Shown in pieces: positions 1 through 3,825 of a stretch of DNA of 5,133 nucleotides. The notes below the pieces were generated by a model. The model ran no database searches, had not been told where the DNA came from, and saw nothing but the letters and a program-made list of their open reading frames with translations. A program made the position numbers and the translations under genes. The number at the start of each line of letters is the position of its first letter. Position 1 is the stretch's first letter. Origin of the DNA: Acidobacteriota bacterium (lineage in GTDB: Bacteria > Acidobacteriota > Terriglobia > Terriglobales > Acidobacteriaceae); the NCBI GenBank assembly GCA_021781255.1, contig JAJXXG010001305.1, positions 1-5,133 of the forward strand. The letters run 5' to 3'.

Positions 1-411
1 CGGCTCATCGTTCACGATGCGGATGCACCGCCTGCATGGTTGGGATTCGAGCTGTGGACGACGGTGCTGACCAACTACGGCAACCGGCTGCCCGCGATTG
101 CGCATGAACTGACCCACGGAAATTCAATGACACGGCTCACCGCGCGCGAGATTGAAATTCTGAAGATGCTGGTGATTGCCAGCGACGACTTTGCCACGCC
201 GGGGACAATTGTTTCAAGCCTGATGGCCGACTGGCCGCAGTATGGCCATCCGGAACTTCACGCGCTGAGCACCGAAGACGCTGAGAGCGTGACGCTGTTG
301 CAGCGGCTTGGGCTGCTGCCCACCCGTGAGGGCTCAAGCACTTCACCCATCCAGGCGCTGGTTCCGCTGGAGCCGGGAGATGCGCTTCGTCAGGTTGTTC
401 GCTACCTCTAA
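1..411 (+). CDS. Unrecognised protein, 3' end of gene (N-terminus outside window)
   Basis: The frame is open from the first base and ends with TAA at 409-411, giving 136 visible residues. Since it runs off the left edge, the true start is not visible; a TTG at 40 and an ATG at 127 are in frame, but neither has a convincing ribosome binding site. I do not recognise the family. The visible part is mostly helical. It begins with a Trp-rich segment (ELWTTVLTNYGN, about residues 17-28), followed by a stretch reading LTAREIEILKML (about 45-56). That order loosely recalls the DUF4393/Abi-alpha layout (an ELWxxLLxN helix, then an LSxxxxxILKxL helix), but this is a faint impression. The second stretch also superficially resembles the start of a LuxR-type helix-turn-helix, but the rest of that motif is missing. 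An HELTH sequence lies at residues 35-39. There is no signal peptide or membrane segment in the visible part. A terminator-like hairpin follows the stop, so this gene appears to end its transcript. Confidence 0.7.
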   Translation, partial: RLIVHDADAPPAWLGFELWTTVLTNYGNRLPAIAHELTHGNSMTRLTAREIEILKMLVIASDDFATPGTIVSSLMADWPQYGHPELHALSTEDAESVTLLQRLGLLPTREGSSTSPIQALVPLEPGDALRQVVRYL

Positions 412-436
412 AGATCTTCAGCGAAGCTGGGATAAG

Positions 437-473
437 GGGCCGGTCCAGGCAACGGATCGGCCCGAATTATTTT
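437..473 (+). terminator. Likely intrinsic terminator after the first gene
   Basis: A 10-pair stem joins 437-446 to 454-463, with nine Watson-Crick pairs and one G-T. The loop is 7 bases (447-453). The stem is followed by an imperfect T tract (TTATTTT, 467-473). It lies 26 bases after the stop codon at 411 and before the next promoter, which is where a rho-independent terminator would be expected. The interruption of the T tract by an A and the GAA before it make it weaker than ideal. Confidence 0.6.
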
Positions 474-505
474 GGGCCAAGTAGAGTGAAATTCCCGGCA
501 GATTT

Positions 506-533
506 TTGTCGGGCGGGTCAGAGCGCCTACAAT
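506..533 (+). promoter_or_regulatory. Sigma70-type promoter for the small-protein/dehydrogenase-like gene pair
   Basis: A -10 hexamer TACAAT (528-533) matches the TATAAT consensus at 5 of 6 positions. A -35 hexamer TTGTCG (506-511) matches TTGACA at 4 of 6, with a 16-base spacer. Transcription would begin near 540, leaving a leader of about 50 bases before the ATG at 589. The promoter sits between the upstream terminator hairpin and the gene pair. The -35 lies partly inside a short inverted repeat (494-513), which could be an operator or chance. Confidence 0.5.
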
Positions 534-578
534 AAGATCATCAAGTTTGCCTGTGTGAAGGCGAACAAGTTTGCACGC

Positions 579-583
579 GAGGA
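579..583 (+). promoter_or_regulatory. Ribosome binding site that selects the ATG at 589
   Basis: GAGGA ends 5 bases before the ATG at 589. The in-frame TTG at 571 lies upstream of this site and has no purine-rich site of its own, so the 60-residue form is preferred. A second in-frame ATG at 619 follows a weaker GGAGAAG (601-607) by 11 bases and would give a 50-residue form. Confidence 0.55.
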
Positions 584-588
584 TACCA

Positions 589-771
589 ATGCCCCTCTCT
601 GGAGAAGCGATCCGCCTGATGAACTACATTGACGATGTTGCCGTGACTCTGCGGCGCATTCTGGCCGCGGCCCAGGGGCTTTCCGCCGAGGAAAGGGCGC
701 GTGTGGCCGAGCACCTGAAGCAGTCGCGACCGAGCGCCGACGACATCGTGCAAATGCTGAACGCAAAGTAA
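589..771 (+). CDS. Small helical protein of unknown function (60 aa)
   Basis: The gene has a good Shine-Dalgarno site, a promoter upstream, and a stop only 7 bases before the next gene start, so it looks like the first gene of a two-gene operon. The 60-residue product has no Cys, no signal peptide and no membrane segment, and is close to charge-neutral (about 8 acidic and 8 basic residues). It is predicted to be mostly helical: a first amphipathic helix at about residues 11-29 (MNYIDDVAVTLRRILAAAQG), then a Glu/Arg-rich helix at about 31-45, then a short C-terminal helix at about 49-58. I recognise no family. The linkage suggests a role connected to the dehydrogenase-like protein, for example as a binding partner, but that is inference from position only. 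The reading frame could in principle be spurious because of its length; the signals around it argue for a real gene. Confidence 0.6.
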   Translation: MPLSGEAIRLMNYIDDVAVTLRRILAAAQGLSAEERARVAEHLKQSRPSADDIVQMLNAK

Positions 772-773
772 GG
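770..773 (+). promoter_or_regulatory. Ribosome binding site supporting the TTG start at 779
   Basis: TAAGG (769-773), formed by the stop codon of the upstream gene plus GG, ends 5 bases before the TTG at 779. The TTG is followed directly by the hydrophobic beta strand that precedes the glycine-rich NAD loop, so translation must begin here or very close by. Confidence 0.5.
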
Positions 774-778
774 TTACC

Positions 779-1324
779 TTGCTCACCATTGCCATCATTG
801 GAGCCGGTCCGCTGGGCCGATGGCTTGCCGTGTCCGCGGCTCGCGCGGGTTTTCGCGTACTTCTGGAAGACGTGATGCCGGCGAACCTGCACCATGCGCA
901 GGAGGAAGTGCGGCAGAAGCTGGGGCCACAGGCCCTGAGCGCTGAGGGCGGTGCAGGCGTGCAATTCGTGAACACCATTGAGGATGCGGTGCGCGAGGCG
1001 GACCTTGCAATCGACTGCGTGCCAGATGAACTGGAGTCAAAGCTGGAGATCTTTTGCCTGCTGGACCGCATGGCGCCGCCGAAGACAATTCTTGCAACGC
1101 CGACGACGCGGCTCTCCATCACTGACCTGGCAGCGTGCACCTATCGTGCGGAGCGATGCGTGGCGATTGCGGCTGAAGCCGCGAGCCTGAGGGTCCTGGA
1201 ACCGGGCAAAGAGATTGTGCTGCGCAAAACGGAGCGGACAGATGCCGCGGCACTGGCAGCAGTGGTGGAGTTCTGGTGCGGCTTGGGAATCACTCCGCGC
1301 GTGGAGACTGACCCGCTGGCGTAA
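779..1324 (+). CDS. Degenerate 3-hydroxyacyl-CoA dehydrogenase, NAD-binding domain only
   Basis: The 181-residue product is a Rossmann-fold domain of the 3-hydroxyacyl-CoA dehydrogenase family (PF02737 type). A first beta strand (TIAIIGAGPLGRWLA) carries the GxGxxG loop at residues 8-13, acidic residues 30-31 end strand two as in NAD-preferring enzymes, and two further family segments are readable: AIDCVPDELESK (77-88; family form 'vieaVpEdlelK') and ATPTTRLSITDLA (106-118; family form 'aSNTSsLsIteLA'). Two things are wrong for an active enzyme. The catalytic-His motif (normally G-x-H-F-F-N-P) aligns with AIAAEAA at 129-135, so His and Asn are absent. The protein also stops at about the point where full enzymes continue into PGFixNR and the C-terminal helical substrate and dimer domain (PF00725). 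It has no room to continue, since a convergent gene ends 12 bases later. It probably binds NAD(H) but lacks normal dehydrogenase activity; a sensor, scaffold or decaying gene are alternatives. It is preceded at 7 bases by a small gene, likely co-transcribed. Confidence 0.85.
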   Translation: MLTIAIIGAGPLGRWLAVSAARAGFRVLLEDVMPANLHHAQEEVRQKLGPQALSAEGGAGVQFVNTIEDAVREADLAIDCVPDELESKLEIFCLLDRMAPPKTILATPTTRLSITDLAACTYRAERCVAIAAEAASLRVLEPGKEIVLRKTERTDAAALAAVVEFWCGLGITPRVETDPLA

Positions 1325-1336
1325 AACGGCGCGGAT

Positions 1337-2488
1337 TCAGGCAGGCTGTGTGGCGTTGAGAATCTTCTCGTAAAAGCGAACATACTGTGGAAGAACCAGC
1401 GAGGCGCAGAAGCGCGATTGCGCGGCCTTGCGTGCAGCGTCGCGCATGACTTCCAGGCGGTTGCGGTCACCAAGTAGTGCAAGAGCGCCGATGGCCATCT
1501 GGTCCACGCTGCCCACGGGATAGAGAAGGCCTGTGACGTCGTCGTCAATGAGTTCCGGAATGCCGCCGACGCGCGTGGCGATGGGGGGTACCTTGCAGGC
1601 CATGGCCTCCAGCGCGGCCAGGCCAAAGGATTCCAGCTCGCTGGGCATCAGCATCAGGTCGGCAAGCGGTAAAAGCTCACTGACGCGATCCTGCTTGCCG
1701 AGAAAGACAATGCGGTCCTGAATTTTCAGATCGTGCGCCAGCCATTCGGCCGAAGAGCGGTCAGGTCCATCGCCGATGAGCACAAGGCGCGCGGGGATTT
1801 CGCGAACAATGCGTGCGAAGACCTGCACCACGTCGCAGACGCGCTTGACAGGGCGGAAATTCGAAAGGTGGATCAGCAGTGCCTCGCCAGGGGGCGCCAG
1901 GCGCTTGCGTGCCTCGGCACGCACGGCTTCATCGCGAATGGGCTGGTAGATGTCGCAGTTGACGAAGTTTGGAATCACGGCGATCGGGCGCGTGATGTCG
2001 AAGTCCGTGAGGGTTTTGTCACGCAGGTAATTCGAGATGCTGGTGACGCCGTCGCTCTCCTGGATGGAGTAGCGCGTGATGGGCAGGTAGCTGCGGTCAA
2101 GGCCGACCAGCGTGATGTCCGTACCGTGCAGCGTAGTGACGAAGGGCAGGCGGCGACCGCGCGCAGCCAGCATTTGGCGCGCAAGCAGAGCACTCACCGA
2201 ATGCGGAATGGCGTAATGAACATGGAGCAGATCGAGGTTATAAAACTCGGCAACTTCAGCCATACGCGAGGCCAGCGCCAAATCGTACGGTGGAAACTCG
2301 AAGAGCGGGTAATTGGATACGGGGACTTCGTGATAAAAGATGCCCTCGTCACGCCCTGAGAGCCGGAAGGGCTGCGAGTAAGAGATGAAGTGTACCTCAT
2401 GGCCCGCGGAGGCCAGCTCAATGCCGAGCTCAGTGGCAACCACGCCGGAGCCGCCGTAGGTGGGATAGCAAGTGATGCCGATGCGCAT
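1337..2488 (-). CDS. bshA: BshA, N-acetyl-alpha-D-glucosaminyl L-malate synthase
   Basis: This cytosolic GT4-family (GT-B fold) glycosyltransferase transfers GlcNAc from UDP-GlcNAc to L-malate, the first step of bacillithiol synthesis. The 383-residue product is full length (the Bacillus subtilis enzyme is about 377) and collinear with it. It opens with [20 protein letters not shown], the glycine-rich loop GGSG being at residues 12-15. Next come [14 protein letters not shown] (about 30-43), [16 protein letters not shown] (66-81), [10 protein letters not shown] (89-98) and [12 protein letters not shown] (118-129). The C-terminal domain has the donor-site SNFRPVKR (209-216), LIGDGPD (237-243) and the GT4 EX7E signature with Glu 286 and Glu 294 in [13 protein letters not shown], followed by VGGIPELI. 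The ATG at 2488 is preceded by GAGGT (2496-2492, only about 3-4 bases away), and the family N-terminus begins exactly here. Upstream in the same direction, 82 bases away, is a sugar-deacetylase gene. No LmbE-type bshB or bshC is visible in the window. Confidence 0.95.
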   Translation of the reverse strand: MRIGITCYPTYGGSGVVATELGIELASAGHEVHFISYSQPFRLSGRDEGIFYHEVPVSNYPLFEFPPYDLALASRMAEVAEFYNLDLLHVHYAIPHSVSALLARQMLAARGRRLPFVTTLHGTDITLVGLDRSYLPITRYSIQESDGVTSISNYLRDKTLTDFDITRPIAVIPNFVNCDIYQPIRDEAVRAEARKRLAPPGEALLIHLSNFRPVKRVCDVVQVFARIVREIPARLVLIGDGPDRSSAEWLAHDLKIQDRIVFLGKQDRVSELLPLADLMLMPSELESFGLAALEAMACKVPPIATRVGGIPELIDDDVTGLLYPVGSVDQMAIGALALLGDRNRLEVMRDAARKAAQSRFCASLVLPQYVRFYEKILNATQPA

Positions 2489-2570
2489 GAGACCTCGAAT
2501 TCATTTGTAGCAATGCTGAATGGAAAACCTTTTGTTCGACGCGTGGGAATGGGTCATGGATTCACTTTGC

Positions 2571-3443
2571 TTATGTGGGAGAGGACGGTGCATACGGCGC
2601 GGCTTCCAATGCTGCGAAGGAAACCAGGTCAAGATTGGGCATAGTGCGCAAGGTTTCGAGGGCAGATCGTTCCAGCTCGCGCGAAGCAAGCAAGCGCGTG
2701 CGGATGCGTGCCAGGTCAGCGTCGTTGTAGCCCGGATGCGTGACGAGTTCGAACGTGCCGCTGGGTGCTGCACGGAGGATATCGCGGAGAATTGCAGCAT
2801 CGAGCGTGCCGGTGGCAAGCACACCCAGTGCCCCTTCAGTGGTGGCGATGCCGCTTTGCTTCACAATGTGGTGAAACCTCCGGGCAAAACGCCGCAGGAT
2901 GCGGAATTCGATGCGGCGCTTGAGCGGTGCCACGGCTGTGCGCTGCGCGCTCCACAGTGGCTCAAAGGGATTGCGGATTGCCGCGATGCCTTCAGCGCGG
3001 GCGGCACGCAGCACGGGGCGCAGAACAGCAGGGAAGAGGTGCGCATGCTTGTGCGTGTCAATGTGCGTAAGTGTGAGTCCGCGGCCTTTGAGGAGGCGAA
3101 TCTGTGCGGTGGCTTCTGCTTCCATTTCACTGGCGCGGATGCGGCCAGTGAAGAGCCGCTTGAGAAATGCGCCGGGCGTGGGATGGAATTGGCCAGTGCG
3201 CGCATCGACAAGTGTGGGCAGTTCGCGCGGGGGAAGTATGGGCACGCCATCAATGAGCACCAAATGGCAGCCGACACCTAGCGTGGGCGTGGCACGCGCG
3301 AGTGCGATGGCCTCGTCCGTCGCGGGTGCACGAGCCATTAGCGTGGCGCTGGTCAGCACTCCGGCGTGGTGCAGCTCCACAATGGCGCGATTGACGCCGG
3401 GAGTCAGCCCGAAGTCGTCGGCATTTACGATGAGACGGGTCAC
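2571..3443 (-). CDS. ChbG/HpnK-family (YdjC-like) carbohydrate deacetylase
   Basis: The 290-residue product is a full-length YdjC/ChbG/HpnK protein. Known members are metal-dependent hydrolases that remove N-acetyl groups from GlcNAc-type sugars: ChbG acts on diacetylchitobiose and HpnK on N-acetylglucosaminyl hopanoids. The family hallmark MTRLIVNADDFGLTPGVNR sits at residues 1-19, with Asp 9 and Asp 10 in the metal/catalytic site. GCHLVLIDGVPILPP (58-72) supplies His 60, and THIDTHKHAHLFP (126-138) supplies the His cluster at 127, 131, 133 and 135. A C-terminal ELVTHPGYND (232-241) gives His 236, also a conserved position. The HLVL-xxG-xP-ILPP block and RNPFEP (157-162) look more like HpnK than ChbG. 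No signal peptide or membrane segment is visible. The GTG start at 3443 places the hallmark at the very N-terminus as usual, though no clear Shine-Dalgarno site precedes it. Downstream at 82 bases is bshA, with no terminator seen between them. The substrate cannot be told from sequence alone. Confidence 0.9.
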   Translation of the reverse strand: MTRLIVNADDFGLTPGVNRAIVELHHAGVLTSATLMARAPATDEAIALARATPTLGVGCHLVLIDGVPILPPRELPTLVDARTGQFHPTPGAFLKRLFTGRIRASEMEAEATAQIRLLKGRGLTLTHIDTHKHAHLFPAVLRPVLRAARAEGIAAIRNPFEPLWSAQRTAVAPLKRRIEFRILRRFARRFHHIVKQSGIATTEGALGVLATGTLDAAILRDILRAAPSGTFELVTHPGYNDADLARIRTRLLASRELERSALETLRTMPNLDLVSFAALEAAPYAPSSPT

Positions 3444-3449
3444 CGGGCA

Positions 3450-3455
3450 AGTCTA
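3450..3455 (-). promoter_or_regulatory. Possible -10 element for a leaderless deacetylase transcript
   Basis: Reading the minus strand, TAGACT (3455-3450) fits a TAnnnT -10 box and ends 6 bases before the GTG start at 3443. Transcription would then begin at or next to the start codon, which would agree with the missing Shine-Dalgarno site. No good -35 hexamer lies 16-18 bases upstream, so this is a weak call. Confidence 0.2.
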
Positions 3456-3525
3456 TCAACACCGATGGGTGCCGTGGCGGCGCGGGGGCTTGCCGTCGGC
3501 GCATGATGTGGGTAAGGCCGGGCGC

Positions 3526-3534
3526 TGGTATGAT
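3526..3534 (+). promoter_or_regulatory. Extended -10 promoter for tRNA-Val
   Basis: TGG followed by TATGAT (3529-3534) forms an extended -10 element (TGn-TATGAT, 5 of 6 to TATAAT). It sits 34 bases before the first base of the tRNA. Transcription would start near 3541, leaving a leader of about 28 bases for 5' processing. I see no matching -35 hexamer at the usual distance, as is common for extended -10 promoters. Confidence 0.5.
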
Positions 3535-3568
3535 GAAAGAAGCCTCTGTGCGCGCCGCCGCGCCGCGT

Positions 3569-3645
3569 GGGCGGTTAGCTCAGTTGGTTAGAGCGCCTGC
3601 CTTACAAGCAGGAAGTCCGGGGTTCGAGTCCCTGACCGCCCACCA
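3569..3645 (+). tRNA. tRNA-Val (anticodon TAC)
   Basis: A complete cloverleaf can be drawn. The acceptor stem GGGCGGT (3569-3575) pairs fully with ACCGCCC (3635-3641). The D stem is GCTC/GAGC with an AGTTGGTTA loop. The anticodon stem CCTGC/GCAGG holds the loop CTTACAA, with anticodon TAC at 3603-3605 reading GUA valine codons. The variable loop has 5 bases, and the T arm is CGGGG/CCCTG (one G-T pair) around TTCGAGT. The discriminator is A (3642) and the 3' CCA is encoded (3643-3645). It lies between a minus-strand deacetylase gene and a minus-strand mannosidase gene and appears to be a single-gene transcript. Confidence 0.97.
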
Positions 3646-3825
3646 TTTGCCACCCTTGAAATGAGCAGTTGCACTTTCCGCAAATCCACTGCGCTGTGTT
3701 GCCGACTCAGGCTGCTGCCTCAGAGTCCGCTTGCCGCCCATTGCTGCTGCTCCAGATAGACCGCGCCTCAGGTGGATGGCATGACATGATCGTCAACCTG
3801 GAGCGCAGTCTTGCCGGCACGAAAG
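3646..3825. other. 180-base interval between tRNA-Val and the mannosidase stop
   Basis: No convincing gene is seen here. A plus-strand frame of 69 codons (3669-3878) crosses the interval but starts at a non-ATG codon without a ribosome binding site, has low-information composition and overlaps the mannosidase 3' end, so I do not call it. One bulged hairpin lies at 3704-3727: 3704-3708 pairs with 3723-3727 and 3709-3712 with 3717-3720, leaving a 4-base loop and a 2-base bulge. It has no following T run on either strand, so it is at best a weak transcription end point for the tRNA or the convergent mannosidase. Confidence 0.4.

Noticed and set aside
541..1140. Minus-strand frame of 199 codons across the small gene and the dehydrogenase-like gene
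   Set aside because: Overlaps two plus-strand genes with promoter, ribosome binding sites and recognisable Rossmann motifs; its own translation is Ser/Ala/Arg-rich noise.
1137..1324. Frameshift as the cause of the short dehydrogenase-like protein
   Set aside because: The convergent bshA gene ends 12 bases after the stop, so there is no room for a lost C-terminal domain, and the frame upstream is intact with family motifs in order.
1733..2359. Plus-strand frame of 208 codons opposite bshA
   Set aside because: Lies wholly within the strongly supported bshA gene, with composition typical of an antisense shadow.
2520..3281. Long plus-strand frame (253 codons) opposite the deacetylase gene
   Set aside because: It is the antisense shadow of a clear ChbG/HpnK gene, lacks a ribosome binding site and has no recognisable domain; long antisense frames are common in GC-rich DNA.
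2899..3591. Plus-strand frame of 230 codons running through the deacetylase start into the tRNA
   Set aside because: Antisense to the deacetylase and ends inside tRNA-Val; Arg/Ser-rich with no motif.
3621..3645. 3' end of tRNA-Val as an integration (att) site for a mobile element
   Set aside because: I found no second copy of the tRNA 3' end and no integrase or phage gene in the window; the DNA on both sides looks like ordinary chromosome.
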